Source: Subtercola endophyticus
GTDB lineage: Bacteria; Actinomycetota; Actinomycetes; Actinomycetales; Microbacteriaceae
Length of the DNA stretch: 64,000 nucleotides
Direction of reading: 5' to 3'
NCBI RefSeq assembly: GCF_021044565.1
Contig: NZ_CP087997.1
Span: 806,001-870,000 of the forward strand
Made by a program: the position numbers and the translations under genes. The notes under the pieces are model-generated. The model saw only the letters and a program-made list of their open reading frames with translations. It did not search any database and was not told the origin of the DNA. Shown here piece after piece: positions 34,738-43,202 of the stretch. Numbering within the stretch: the stretch's first letter is position 1; each line of letters begins with the position of its first letter.

Positions 34738-34883
34738 CTCAGCGCGCACTCGATGTCTGCGGGCGCAATGCCGTGTTTTCGTGCACTTGTTGCGATCTCC
34801 ATTATGTCATCATCTTGTTGACACTAGTACATTTACGAGGATTAATCATTGAACTAGACCATTCGCATGAGCGGCACCGACTC

Positions 34884-36038
34884 TCAGCCCACGCGGCCCT
34901 CGCGCCCACGCTCGCGGGCGGTGCGGATGCCCGACCAGACGAGAGCGACGACCACCGCCACAAGGGTGCCGAGCACCGTCTCGAGGCCGCGATCGGTGAT
35001 GAGGGCGGTGGGGTCTGTCGGGTGGGCCATGCTGACCATCACGAGAGCGAGCGGCGTGATGAAGATGAGCGCAACGCCGTAATTGCGCAAGATCATGAGC
35101 TCGGCGGCGATCTGCAAGGCTACGACGAGCAGAATCGCCCAGAGTCCAGCCGGGTGCAACAGCAGCAGGCCCCAGGCGACTACGAGCCCGACGAGGGTGC
35201 CGAGTACACGATGGGCGCCGCGCACCATGGTCTGCGCGAGGTCGAACGCGACCAGCGGAACGACGGCGGCGACCATGGCCCAATACGGATGCCCGATCTG
35301 CAGCAGCGTCGAAAGCGATCCGGCGACGGCGAGCGCCACGCCGAACCGTGCCGCCGACAGCAGCGACTCGCGGGAGCCCAGTACGCTGCGCAGGCGCGTG
35401 ATAGCGGCGCTTCCGGTTGGGGAGGGCGTCGAAGGCGCGGCGATCGAGGCGGAGGGTGCGCGCAGCACAGCATGCGCCTGCCCTACAAGCAGCGCGAACG
35501 CGGCCGAGGCGCCGCTCACTACCACAGCGACGAGAACGTTGACGCCGGCAGGGGAATTCGCTCCCGTGACCGACGGCACCGGGATCGACGCGACGGCACA
35601 CAGGGCGAAGACCGCGAACAGCGGGCCTGGGGGAGTCCATCGCGCGGCCTGCGAGATGAGCGCCACGATCATGGCCCAGACGGCACCGAGCAGCACGGTC
35701 ATCCATTCGCTCGCCGGCGCCGGCGCCGGAGCTACGACCGAACCGAGAGCCACTGAGACGACCATGACCACGGCCGCGACGGTCTGCATGCGAAGCCGGG
35801 CGCCGCGCAGCACGGTGCGCCCGTAAACCGACGTGAACGCCCCGAAGGCGCCGAAGATCGACCACTCGGGGTGACCCAGGGCGTAGAGCACGACAAGGGG
35901 CACCAGTACAGACACTCCCACGCGCAGCGCCGCTCGAGGGGCCGAGGCGTCGCGCCCGATGGTCACCAGCGAACGGGAAAACGAGACGGGCGCGGGCGAG
36001 TGCGGCTGCGAGGTTACACGGGTGTGGATTGCTGACAT
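34884..36038 (-). CDS. FUSC family exporter-like membrane protein
   Basis: A 384-residue membrane protein of the fusaric acid resistance (FUSC/AaeB) type. Two repeats, each with several transmembrane helices, are joined by a cytosolic linker (about residues 195-240). The family signatures appear in the second half, IGHPYWAMVAAVVPL and HRVLGTLVGLVVAW. It probably exports aromatic acids or similar toxic compounds. The ATG at 36038 is favoured over the longer frame (to 36101) because TAAAAT lies 7 nt upstream within the operator shared with marR. Regulation by the divergent MarR protein is strongly suggested by this layout. Confidence 0.88.
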   Translation of the reverse strand: MSAIHTRVTSQPHSPAPVSFSRSLVTIGRDASAPRAALRVGVSVLVPLVVLYALGHPEWSIFGAFGAFTSVYGRTVLRGARLRMQTVAAVVMVVSVALGSVVAPAPAPASEWMTVLLGAVWAMIVALISQAARWTPPGPLFAVFALCAVASIPVPSVTGANSPAGVNVLVAVVVSGASAAFALLVGQAHAVLRAPSASIAAPSTPSPTGSAAITRLRSVLGSRESLLSAARFGVALAVAGSLSTLLQIGHPYWAMVAAVVPLVAFDLAQTMVRGAHRVLGTLVGLVVAWGLLLLHPAGLWAILLVVALQIAAELMILRNYGVALIFITPLALVMVSMAHPTDPTALITDRGLETVLGTLVAVVVALVWSGIRTARERGREGRVG

Positions 36039-36044
36039 CAGAAG

Positions 36045-36062
36045 TATTTTACCAGTAAAGTA
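36045..36062. promoter_or_regulatory. MarR operator overlapping two divergent -10 elements
   Basis: TATTTTAC-CA-GTAAAGTA is an 18-bp inverted repeat (7 of 8 positions symmetric), AT-rich in a GC-rich setting. It contains TAAAGT (36056-36061), 6 nt before the marR ATG, and on the other strand TAAAAT (36051-36046), 7 nt before the FUSC ATG. A regulator bound here would cover both promoters. Confidence 0.75.
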
Positions 36063-36067
36063 TCTGG

Positions 36068-36598
36068 ATGACCACCCGATCAGCTGACCTGAACAGTGCA
36101 TCGACTTCGCATCGAGACGCGATCGACCGATTGCGCGCCCAGTGGGCTGTGACCCGACCCGAACTCGATACCAGCCCCGCCGCCACCATCGGGCGGCTGC
36201 TGCGCGTGGCGAAACACGTCACGTCGCTGAGTGACGCCCGGCTGGCCGAGTTCGGCATCAGCCGCGGCGAGTTCGACGTACTCTCGGCGGTGCGCCGCGC
36301 GCCGGCACCGCCGACTCCGACGGAACTGGCGAAAGACCTGCTTGCCTCGAACGCGTCGATCACCAAGAGGCTGGTTCTGCTCGAGAAGTCGCAGCTCGCC
36401 GTGCGAATACGAAGCGCGTCCGACGGCCGCGTGGTGACGGTATCGCTCACCCCGGCGGGCGTCGCGCTCATCGATCGTGCCCTCCCGGCCCAACTCGGCG
36501 TAGAAGCCGCACTGATCGACGTGCTGGGCGAAAACGAGCGTGACCAGTTCGAGTCGACGCTGCGGCGGCTGTTACGAGAGTGCGAAAACCGCCCGTAA
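36068..36598 (+). CDS. MarR family transcriptional regulator
   Basis: A 176-residue winged-helix regulator. The N-terminal dimerisation helices precede the HTH (GISRGEFDVLSAVRRAPAPPTPTELAKDLLASNASITKRLVLLEKSQL), a wing with the conserved SDGRVVTVSLTPAG (about residues 118-131), and C-terminal helices. It most likely represses itself and the divergent FUSC exporter, released by a phenolic or aromatic ligand; the ligand is unknown. Start supported by a leaderless -10 at 36056. Confidence 0.92.
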   Translation: MTTRSADLNSASTSHRDAIDRLRAQWAVTRPELDTSPAATIGRLLRVAKHVTSLSDARLAEFGISRGEFDVLSAVRRAPAPPTPTELAKDLLASNASITKRLVLLEKSQLAVRIRSASDGRVVTVSLTPAGVALIDRALPAQLGVEAALIDVLGENERDQFESTLRRLLRECENRP

Positions 36599-36620
36599 CC
36601 TGATCGTCTTTTTGCTTCGG

Positions 36621-36626
36621 TACGGT
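36621..36626 (+). promoter_or_regulatory. -10 element (TACGGT), leaderless start
   Basis: TACGGT ends 7 nt before the ATG at 36634. Confidence 0.4.
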
Positions 36627-36633
36627 CGCAGCT

Positions 36634-38103
36634 ATGCCCCAGAACACCCCCGCGGACTCCCGCATGCTGACCATCGTGAACGCCATCATCATTCCGATGG
36701 CTGACGGTTCCGACTGGTTCAGGGGGTGGATGACCGTGGGGAACGATGGCTGCATCACCGGTCTGGGCGAGGGTGAACACCCCGATCATCCGGTCGCCCA
36801 CGCCCACGCCGACGCCGACAGCGGCACCGGCACAGACGCCGACGGTCCGGCCACCCGCATGCGCGCCCGCACCGTGATCGACGCGCACGGCGCCTTCGTC
36901 GCCCCCGGGTTCATCTCGGCGCACAGTCACATCTTCACCTCGGGCATGCGCGGTATGACCCCGGGTGACAACCTCTACGGCTGGGTGGGTACGCAGTCGG
37001 CGTTCATCTCGGGCGCGGGCGAAGACGACATCTACTGGTTCACTTTGCACGGCTGCCTCGACTTCATCGGCAACGGCATCACGAGCGCCTACAACTTCAC
37101 CGATTCGCGGGTCGTCGGCCGCTATGATCCGGTGACCGACCGGCGCGAGATCTACTCGATCCGCGATGAGCGGTACCTGCAACGGCAGGTGGATGCCGCC
37201 CGCGACTCCGGGCTGCGAGTGCTGAACTCGATCCGGCTCGACAGCGAGTTCCAGCCCGTGGAGCAGGCGTTCGAGGTGTTCGCCGATGCCGTGGCCTACG
37301 TCGAGAGCAGTGTGCCGGCCGAGCTCAACCTCGGCACGAGCGTGTTCGGCGCCGTGCAGTGGTCGGAGACAGAGCAGGCGGCGCGCGACGAAGTGCGCGC
37401 GATGGACGCCCACGGCATCGGCAACCAGGCCCACTTTCTCGAGACGAGCGAGGCGCTCGACCAGCAGCGCGAGAAGTTCCGCTGGTACGAAGACGCCGGT
37501 GCCCTGCGTGAGGGCTTCTTGTTCGGCCACTTCGTGCACCCCGACACCGACATGGCCGAGACGGCCGCGCGCTCGGGAAGCGGCATGGTGTGGCAGCCCA
37601 CCTCGAACGGGCGGCTCGGCTCGGGCGTCGCCGACATTCCGCGCTACCGCGACCTCGGAATGCCCATCGGCGTCGGCCTCGACGACCAGTCGTGCACCGA
37701 CATCAGCGACCCGTTCCAGAACATGCGCATCGGTATGTACACCCAGCGCGCGGTGCACCAGGATGCCTCGATTCTGCTGCCGCGCGACATGATCCGCCTG
37801 CACACGCTCGGCTCGGCCGAGGCGCTGGGTGTGGCCGATCGGGTGGGCAGCCTCGAGATGGGCAAGTTCGCGGATTTCGTGGTGGTGAATCCGTCGTCGC
37901 CCGACACCGGCCCCGTGTGGGACGTCTACGCCAGCTACGCGTTCGCTTGCGGGCTGCGAAACCTCGAGCAAGTGTACATCGGGGGAGTACTCGCGGCCGA
38001 GAACGGCCGCCCCGTGCATCCGGCGGCCGCCGAGGCCTCGTCGCAGCTGCACGAACGCGTGCGTTCTGCCGCCGGCCGCACCGGCCTCACCCTCGCCTGG
38101 TGA
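36634..38103 (+). CDS. Amidohydrolase superfamily deaminase/hydrolase
   Basis: A 489-residue metal-dependent hydrolase of the chlorohydrolase/deaminase (TrzN/SsnA-like) branch. Metal and catalytic residues: HxH in GFISAHSHIF, His in NQAHFLETSE, His in FLFGHFVHP and Asp in VGLDDQSCTD. A C-terminal composite domain follows (GSLEMGKFADFVVV). An unusual His/Ala/Asp stretch (HPVAHAHADADSGTGTDADG, about residues 50-69) interrupts the N-terminal sandwich. The substrate, perhaps an amine-bearing ring or guanidine compound, is unknown. Its stop codon overlaps palindromic element copy B. Confidence 0.9.
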   Translation: MPQNTPADSRMLTIVNAIIIPMADGSDWFRGWMTVGNDGCITGLGEGEHPDHPVAHAHADADSGTGTDADGPATRMRARTVIDAHGAFVAPGFISAHSHIFTSGMRGMTPGDNLYGWVGTQSAFISGAGEDDIYWFTLHGCLDFIGNGITSAYNFTDSRVVGRYDPVTDRREIYSIRDERYLQRQVDAARDSGLRVLNSIRLDSEFQPVEQAFEVFADAVAYVESSVPAELNLGTSVFGAVQWSETEQAARDEVRAMDAHGIGNQAHFLETSEALDQQREKFRWYEDAGALREGFLFGHFVHPDTDMAETAARSGSGMVWQPTSNGRLGSGVADIPRYRDLGMPIGVGLDDQSCTDISDPFQNMRIGMYTQRAVHQDASILLPRDMIRLHTLGSAEALGVADRVGSLEMGKFADFVVVNPSSPDTGPVWDVYASYAFACGLRNLEQVYIGGVLAAENGRPVHPAAAEASSQLHERVRSAAGRTGLTLAW

Positions 38104-38167
38104 GAGCGACAGATGCGGACGAGACGAGCCGCCCCGGCCGTCGCTTTCGTCCGCAACACTCGCTCTC
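38102..38167. repeat. 66-bp palindromic element, copy B
   Basis: Arms 38102-38124 and 38145-38167 (outer GAGAGCGA / TCGCTCTC, inner GCGGACGA / TCGTCCGC), centre CGAGCCGCCCCGGCCGTCGC. It begins within the amidohydrolase stop codon and lies between two converging genes. Same length and layout as copies A, C and D. Confidence 0.9.
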
Positions 38168-38177
38168 GCGGGCGTGA

Positions 38178-38855
38178 TCAGCCGAGGTAGCGGATGATCT
38201 CGGCGGCCGAGTCGATGATGGCGAGGTGCGGATGCTCGGCGAGCGCCTCCCGGGTGAGCCCTCCGGTGAGCACCCCGACACCCGCGACGCCCGCGTTGTG
38301 CGCCGCCTGCAGATCGACCACCGTGTCTCCGACGGCGAGTACTGTCGCGACATCGGTGGCCCCGGTCAGCTCCATGGCGTGCTGGATCAGGTACGGCGCC
38401 GGCCGCCCCGCCCGCACGTCTGAGGTCGTCACCACGGCGTCGAGCAGGTCGTCGGGCCCGGCACCCGTGCTCCAGCCGAGCGACGCGAGCAGCGGGCCGG
38501 CCACGTCGTCCGAGAAGCCGGTGGTCAAGGCGACCTTCACGCCCCGCCGGCGGAGCTCGCGCAGGGTCTCTTCGACCCCGGGCAGTGCGACCGGTGGATG
38601 CCCGCGGTACGCCTCACCGAGCAGAACCTTGAAGCGCACAAAGGCCTTCGCGACCCCGTCGGCTGTTGGCTCGACGCCGCCCAGGTTCATCAGTGCGCCG
38701 ATGGCCGTCACCTTGTCGGTGCCCATCCAGCGCTGCAGATCGGCGTCGGCCACGCTCGCTCCGGTTTCGACGACCGCCCCGGCCAGCGCGTCGTAGACCA
38801 GTCCGTGGTCGTCGATAGTGGTGCCGGCCATATCGAAAGCGACGAGTTCGATCAC
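38178..38855 (-). CDS. Phosphonatase-like HAD hydrolase
   Basis: A 225-residue HAD-superfamily hydrolase of the phosphonatase-like subgroup related to phosphonoacetaldehyde hydrolase. Motif I is VAFDMAGTTIDD, with a helical cap (about residues 15-90), motif II ALTTGFSDD, and the late motif AVGDTVVDLQAA. The imine-forming lysine of true phosphonatases is not evident, so the substrate may differ. GTG start. It diverges from the FAD oxidoreductase/ABC transporter operon, an association that points to organophosphonate use. Confidence 0.88.
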   Translation of the reverse strand: MIELVAFDMAGTTIDDHGLVYDALAGAVVETGASVADADLQRWMGTDKVTAIGALMNLGGVEPTADGVAKAFVRFKVLLGEAYRGHPPVALPGVEETLRELRRRGVKVALTTGFSDDVAGPLLASLGWSTGAGPDDLLDAVVTTSDVRAGRPAPYLIQHAMELTGATDVATVLAVGDTVVDLQAAHNAGVAGVGVLTGGLTREALAEHPHLAIIDSAAEIIRYLG

Positions 38856-38931
38856 GGAGTCATTCGATCAGTGCAGCGTGAACTCGAGATGAATGCAGAG
38901 CGGCCACTCGTCGCATTCACCGTGGCGTGCC

Positions 38932-38960
38932 TTGACAGCCGTTTCGGCTGCCCGCAGGGT
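38932..38960 (+). promoter_or_regulatory. Promoter of the phosphonate-type operon
   Basis: TTGACA (38932-38937), 17-nt spacer, CAGGGT (38955-38960), then 7 nt to the GTG at 38968. A perfect -35 box with a weak -10 box, in position for a leaderless transcript. Confidence 0.45.
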
Positions 38961-38967
38961 CAAGATC

Positions 38968-40113
38968 GTGAATTCAGCAAACCTTCTCGCAGAGTGCGAT
39001 GTCGTGATCGTCGGCGCCGGCATCGTGGGGCTCGCCCACGCCACCGAGGCGCTCAGGCGAGGGCTCTCGGTCGTCGTGATCGACAGAGACTCCCGCGCCG
39101 TCGGCGCCTCGGTGCGCAACTTCGGGCACTGCTGTGTCACCGCCCAGTCGGGCGACCTGCTCGAGCTGGCGCAGTCGGCCCGCGAGCGATGGCTGCACTA
39201 CGGTGCGCTCGCCGGCTTCTTTCACGTGCAGTCGGGCGGACTGGCCGTGGCCCGCAGCGCCGAGGAGCTCGCCGTGCTCGACGAACTCAGCGCGTCGCGA
39301 GAGCGTGGGCAGGTGCGCCTGATCTCAGCACCCGAAGTGCTCGACCAGCTCGGCCGCAGCGACGACGACCACGCGCATCCTGCGGTGCTCGGCGGCGCGG
39401 TGCTACGAGACGACCTGCGCGTCGACCCGCGACAGGCGGCTCGCTCGCTGGCTGGCTGGCTCGACGAACAGCCGGGCGCGCGCGTGCACTGGCGAACATC
39501 CTTTCTCGGATTCGACGGCACGCTCGCCCACACGTCGCGCGGCAGCATTCGGGCGCAGAAGGTCATCGTGTGCGTCGGCCACGATCTCGACTACCTGCTG
39601 CCCGACGTGGCCGATCGGTTCAACGTGCGCCGGTGCTCTCTGCAGATGGCGTTGATCGAGGCTCCGGATGCTCGGCGCATCACTCCGGCCGTGCTCACCG
39701 GCACATCGATGCTGCGGTACCCCGCTTTTTCCGAGACGCAGGCGGCGACCGCATTGCGCGCGACGCTGACGGCCGAGGCTCCCGAGCTGATCGACATCGA
39801 CGCGAACGTGATATTCACCCAGCGGCCCGACGGCAGCATCATCGCCGGCGACAGCCACGACTACGGCGAGTCGGTCGACCCGTTTCTCATCGAGGCGACC
39901 AGCGACCTGCTGTTGGCGAATGTCCGCCGAGTTCTCGGCGCGCCGACGGCGCGAGTCCTGCAGCGCTGGCAGGGAATCTATGCGTCGAGCCCCACCCAGA
40001 GTTATCTCATCGAACACGTCGACTCGCGGCTGACCGCGGTCTCGATCACGTCGGGGGTCGGTATGACCATCGGTTTCGGTGTGGCCAAGCGCACGCTCGA
40101 CTCGTTCGGCTGA
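38968..40113 (+). CDS. FAD-dependent amine oxidase (DadA/glycine oxidase-like)
   Basis: A 381-residue FAD-dependent oxidoreductase. The N-terminal dinucleotide fold is CDVVIVGAGIVGLAHATEALRRGLSVVVIDRD, with the substrate domain in the middle and a C-terminal FAD-closing segment (VSITSGVGMTIGFGVAKRTLD). It resembles the TIGR03364 group found beside phosphonatase-like hydrolases, for which oxidation of aminoalkylphosphonates to phosphonoacetaldehyde-like products is plausible. The frame is open to 38893; the GTG at 38968 is chosen because of the TTGACA-N17 promoter 7 nt away and because the protein then begins just before the FAD motif. Confidence 0.88.
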   Translation: MNSANLLAECDVVIVGAGIVGLAHATEALRRGLSVVVIDRDSRAVGASVRNFGHCCVTAQSGDLLELAQSARERWLHYGALAGFFHVQSGGLAVARSAEELAVLDELSASRERGQVRLISAPEVLDQLGRSDDDHAHPAVLGGAVLRDDLRVDPRQAARSLAGWLDEQPGARVHWRTSFLGFDGTLAHTSRGSIRAQKVIVCVGHDLDYLLPDVADRFNVRRCSLQMALIEAPDARRITPAVLTGTSMLRYPAFSETQAATALRATLTAEAPELIDIDANVIFTQRPDGSIIAGDSHDYGESVDPFLIEATSDLLLANVRRVLGAPTARVLQRWQGIYASSPTQSYLIEHVDSRLTAVSITSGVGMTIGFGVAKRTLDSFG

Positions 40114-40247
40114 GCGTCGCCGGGTGTTCACACGGTGAGTGCCTCCCCTTCACCGGCGCGGGTGAGCATCAGGTGATCGGTTCGGTGTCACCACGTCGCC
40201 TGCCCTAGAGCGCACGGCCGGGCGATCATCCAGGAGGACACAGTTCA

Positions 40248-41390
40248 GTGAACAGTAAACGTCTCATGATCGGCGCCGCTTTCGCGGCAGCCGTGGCGAT
40301 CTCGCTCACCGCCTGCGCGGGCGGGTCGAGCACGCCCTCGAGCACCGCAGAAACCAGCGCGAAGACCGCGACCAGCGCGGCAGACCTCGGCGGCATGGAT
40401 GCGCTCGTGTCGGCAGCCAACGCCGAGGGCCAGCTCAACGTCATCACCCTTCCGCCGTCGTGGGCCAACTACGGCGCCATCATCGACGGCTTCGAGAAGA
40501 AGTACCCGAGCATCAAGATCAACTCGGCCAACCCCGACGGTTCGAGTGCCGACGAGGTTTCGGCCGCAAAGGCGCAGAAGGGGCAGTCGACCGCACCCGA
40601 CGTCTTCGACATCGGAACGGCCGTCTTGCAGCAGAACCTCGACCTGGTCGCGCCGTACAAGGTGGCCAACTGGGCCGACCTGCCGGCGGACTACAAAGAC
40701 GCTTCGGGCAAGTGGTACTACGACTACACCGGTCTCATGTCGATCGGCTACGACTCGAAGGTCATCACCAACCCGCCCACCTCCATGAAAGATCTGCTCG
40801 GCTCGGCCTACAACGGAAAGGTCGCCATCAAGGGCGACCCGACGCAGGCCAACGAGGCCGCCAGCGCCGTGTACCTCGCCGCGCTGCAGAGCGGCGGCAG
40901 CGCCGACAACATCCAGCCGGGAATCGACTTCTTTCACTCGCTGAAGCAGGCGGGCAACTTTCTCGCGGTGACTCCCACGCAGGCGACCGTCGCTTCGGGT
41001 GAGACTCCCGTGGTCATCCAGTGGAGCTACAACAACCTCGCTTGGGGTGCGGCGGGCGGAACCAGCGGCAACCCCGACTACAAGACGGTTGTTCTGCCCG
41101 GCACCGCGCTCGGCAGCTACTACAACCAGGCCATCAACGTCGACGCTCCCCACCCCGCGGCGGCTCGGCTCTGGGAAGAGTACATCTACAGCCCCGAGGT
41201 GCAGAACCTCTACCTCGCGTCTGGTGCTTACCCGGCGACGCTGGCGGCCATGCAGTCCGCCGGTACCGTCGACAAGACCGTTCTCGCCACCGTGGGCGAG
41301 CCGCCGGCGAGCTTCGTGCAGCTGACCGCAGACCAGGCGACCGCGGCCGCCGCTCTGCTCAAGTCGGGCTGGGCTACGGCGATCGGCTGA
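40248..41390 (+). CDS. ABC transporter substrate-binding lipoprotein (phosphonate-type)
   Basis: A 380-residue extracellular solute-binding protein. A signal peptide ends in a lipobox (ISLTACAGG), with Cys near residue 24 as the lipidation site. The mature protein has the family 1-like two-lobe pattern of iron/2-aminoethylphosphonate binding proteins (LNVITLPPSWANYGAIIDGFEKKYP, YDYTGLMSIGYDS). GTG start with GGAGGA 10 nt upstream. Permease genes follow directly. The 134-bp region before it carries no gene. Confidence 0.9.
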   Translation: MNSKRLMIGAAFAAAVAISLTACAGGSSTPSSTAETSAKTATSAADLGGMDALVSAANAEGQLNVITLPPSWANYGAIIDGFEKKYPSIKINSANPDGSSADEVSAAKAQKGQSTAPDVFDIGTAVLQQNLDLVAPYKVANWADLPADYKDASGKWYYDYTGLMSIGYDSKVITNPPTSMKDLLGSAYNGKVAIKGDPTQANEAASAVYLAALQSGGSADNIQPGIDFFHSLKQAGNFLAVTPTQATVASGETPVVIQWSYNNLAWGAAGGTSGNPDYKTVVLPGTALGSYYNQAINVDAPHPAAARLWEEYIYSPEVQNLYLASGAYPATLAAMQSAGTVDKTVLATVGEPPASFVQLTADQATAAAALLKSGWATAIG

Positions 41391-41392
41391 TT

Positions 41393-42322
41393 GTGACATC
41401 GACTGTCGTCGCACCCGTGACGCCGGCCGACCAGACGCGCGGTGCCGAGGTCTCGACCCCTCGGCGCCGCGCCGTCACGTGGCTGGGTCTTGTTCCCTTC
41501 GGGGTGTACGTCGTTCTTTTTCTCGCGGTTCCGGCGGTGCTGGCCATCGCCAGCGGGTTCTTCGACGGCTCGGGTGCCTTCACCCTGGCCAACTTCGCCG
41601 CCTACACCAACCCGACCATTCTGCAGAACTTCTTCGCCTCGATCTGGATCTCGGCACTCACTGCCGCACTCGGAGCGGTGTTCGGCGCGATCATCTGCTT
41701 CGCCCTGCTCGGCACTCGGCCCGACCGGATGCTGCGCTCCGCCGTCGATTCGGCCAGCAGCGTGCTGGCGCAGTTCGGCGGCGTGATGCTCGCCTTCGCG
41801 TTCATCGCCACGATCGGCGCACAAGGCGTGCTGACCAAGTGGCTCGTCTCGATCGGATTCACGGCGAATGTCTTCAACAACTTCAACGGCAGTGGGCCTC
41901 TGCTCTACCAGATTCCCGGTTTGGTGATTCCGTATCTCTACTTTCAGATTCCCCTCATGGTGCTGACCTTCATGCCGGCCATGGAGGGGCTCAAGAGCAC
42001 CTGGGCCGAGGCGAACGCCACCCTGGGCGGAACACGCTTCACCTACTGGACGCGCATCGGCATGCCGATTCTGGCTCCGGCCTTCTTCGGAAGCCTCATT
42101 CTGCTGTTCGCCAATGCGTTCTCGTCGTATGCCACGGCGGCGGCGCTCATCTCGCAGGGCGGCATCGTTCCGCTGGCCATCCGTCAGCAGCTGACCAGCG
42201 AGACCATCGTCGGCGTCGCCAACGTCGCGGGCGTGCTCGCGCTCGGGATGGTCGTGGTGATGATCGTGCTCATGACGGCCTATTCGGCGCTGCAGCGGCG
42301 CGCGTCGCGGTGGCGCCGATGA
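41393..42322 (+). CDS. ABC transporter permease 1 (phosphonate-type)
   Basis: A 309-residue inner membrane permease with six transmembrane helices and the EAA motif (ANATLGGTRFTYWTRIGMPILAPAF, about residues 207-231) that contacts the ATPase. The start is the GTG 2 nt after the binding-protein stop; the frame extends upstream over that gene and is not used. It overlaps the next permease by ATGA. Part of the aminoalkylphosphonate-type importer. Confidence 0.9.
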   Translation: MTSTVVAPVTPADQTRGAEVSTPRRRAVTWLGLVPFGVYVVLFLAVPAVLAIASGFFDGSGAFTLANFAAYTNPTILQNFFASIWISALTAALGAVFGAIICFALLGTRPDRMLRSAVDSASSVLAQFGGVMLAFAFIATIGAQGVLTKWLVSIGFTANVFNNFNGSGPLLYQIPGLVIPYLYFQIPLMVLTFMPAMEGLKSTWAEANATLGGTRFTYWTRIGMPILAPAFFGSLILLFANAFSSYATAAALISQGGIVPLAIRQQLTSETIVGVANVAGVLALGMVVVMIVLMTAYSALQRRASRWRR

Positions 42323-43188
42323 GCGCCACACGGGCGACGCCACGGCTGGCAGCGACGCGGCCAACGCCGCCGAAGCAGCGCGCGCCGCGTTATGCCGCGG
42401 CGCCCTCGAGAACGACACGCTCGATCATCCTCGTCATCACCGGGGTCGTCTTTCTGATCCCGATTCTGTCGATGCTCGAGTTCTCGCTTCGCCAGGGTCA
42501 GACCGGCGCGCACGGCTTCGACCACTACGCGGCGATCTTCACCGCCGGCAGTGCCGGAACGTACGATGTGCTGTTCCAGGGCATCGCCAACTCCATCGCG
42601 ATCTGTCTGGTGACGGTGCTGATCGTGCTGGTGCTGTTGTTGCCGACCATGATTCTGGTCGAGGTGAAGTACCCGAAGCTGCGCGGAATTCTCGAGTTCG
42701 TCTGCATCATTCCCATCACCATCCCGTCGATCGTGCTCGTCGTGGGCTTCATTCCGGTGTACTCGGTGGTCGCCGGCATCTTCGGCAGCCAGCCGTGGAC
42801 GCTCGGCTTCGCGGTAGGAATCATCGTGCTGCCGTACGCGTACCGTCCGATCGCGTCGAACCTGGCGGCGGTCGAGGTGGTGACGCTGAGCGAGGCGGCC
42901 CGGGCACTCGGTGCGGGCTGGCTGCAGGTGCTGTGGCGGGTCATTCTGCCGAACCTGCGGCCGGGCATCCTGTCGGCCTGCTTCATCACGATCGCCGTTG
43001 TGCTCGGCGAGTATACGATCGCGTCGTTTCTCAGCCAGAACACCTTTCAGACGGCACTGGTGCTCGTGCAGCACACCGACCCCTACGTCGCGGTGATCTT
43101 CGCGGTCTTCGCGCTGATCTTCGCGTTCATTCTGCTGCTGGTGATCGGGCGGCTGGGCGCGCTCGGCCGCAGCCGCTCGCGCGCATGA
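42319..43188 (+). CDS. ABC transporter permease 2 (phosphonate-type)
   Basis: A 289-residue permease, partner of the preceding one. A basic, Pro/Arg-rich N-terminus of about 35 residues is followed by six helices and the EAA motif (EAARALGAGWLQVLWRVILPNLRPGI). The ATG at 42319 overlaps the upstream stop (ATGA), indicating translational coupling. Confidence 0.9.
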   Translation: MSATRATPRLAATRPTPPKQRAPRYAAAPSRTTRSIILVITGVVFLIPILSMLEFSLRQGQTGAHGFDHYAAIFTAGSAGTYDVLFQGIANSIAICLVTVLIVLVLLLPTMILVEVKYPKLRGILEFVCIIPITIPSIVLVVGFIPVYSVVAGIFGSQPWTLGFAVGIIVLPYAYRPIASNLAAVEVVTLSEAARALGAGWLQVLWRVILPNLRPGILSACFITIAVVLGEYTIASFLSQNTFQTALVLVQHTDPYVAVIFAVFALIFAFILLLVIGRLGALGRSRSRA

Positions 43189-43202
43189 AGAGAGAAACCG
43201 TT

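Larger units (their letters stand above)
33143..34802 (-). pseudogene. Toxin-like gene (BrnT/RelE-type appearance) split by IS256 element
   Basis: The first 24 codons (MEIATSARKHGIAPADIECALRNI in 34802-34730) and the rest (33311-33143, ending ADILRPKFYHYL and TGA) are separated by the IS. Removing the element and one copy of the 8-bp duplication restores a continuous 77-codon frame with no other defect. The rebuilt protein has the pattern of small actinobacterial toxins: an N-terminal helix (ADIECALRNILRYIEQEYD), then strands RVFIIGTDRQGRFLEIVAV and ARIIHADILRPKFYHYL. The toxin assignment is by resemblance. The gap to the HTH-like gene is 10 nt. Confidence 0.75.

Noticed and set aside
34560..34802. 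80-residue minus-strand gene across the IS right end
   Set aside because: It is the broken toxin-like N-terminus running on into IS sequence; the host part joins the other fragment precisely when the IS is removed.
34818..34846. Strong promoter TTGACA-N17-ATTAAT on the plus strand
   Set aside because: It points into the 3' end of the FUSC gene with no plus-strand gene downstream; the AT-rich gap makes a chance match likely.
32700..36040. Genomic island integrated at ssrA
   Set aside because: The position is suggestive, but no integrase gene and no second copy of the ssrA 3' end was seen in the window, so an integrative element is not supported.
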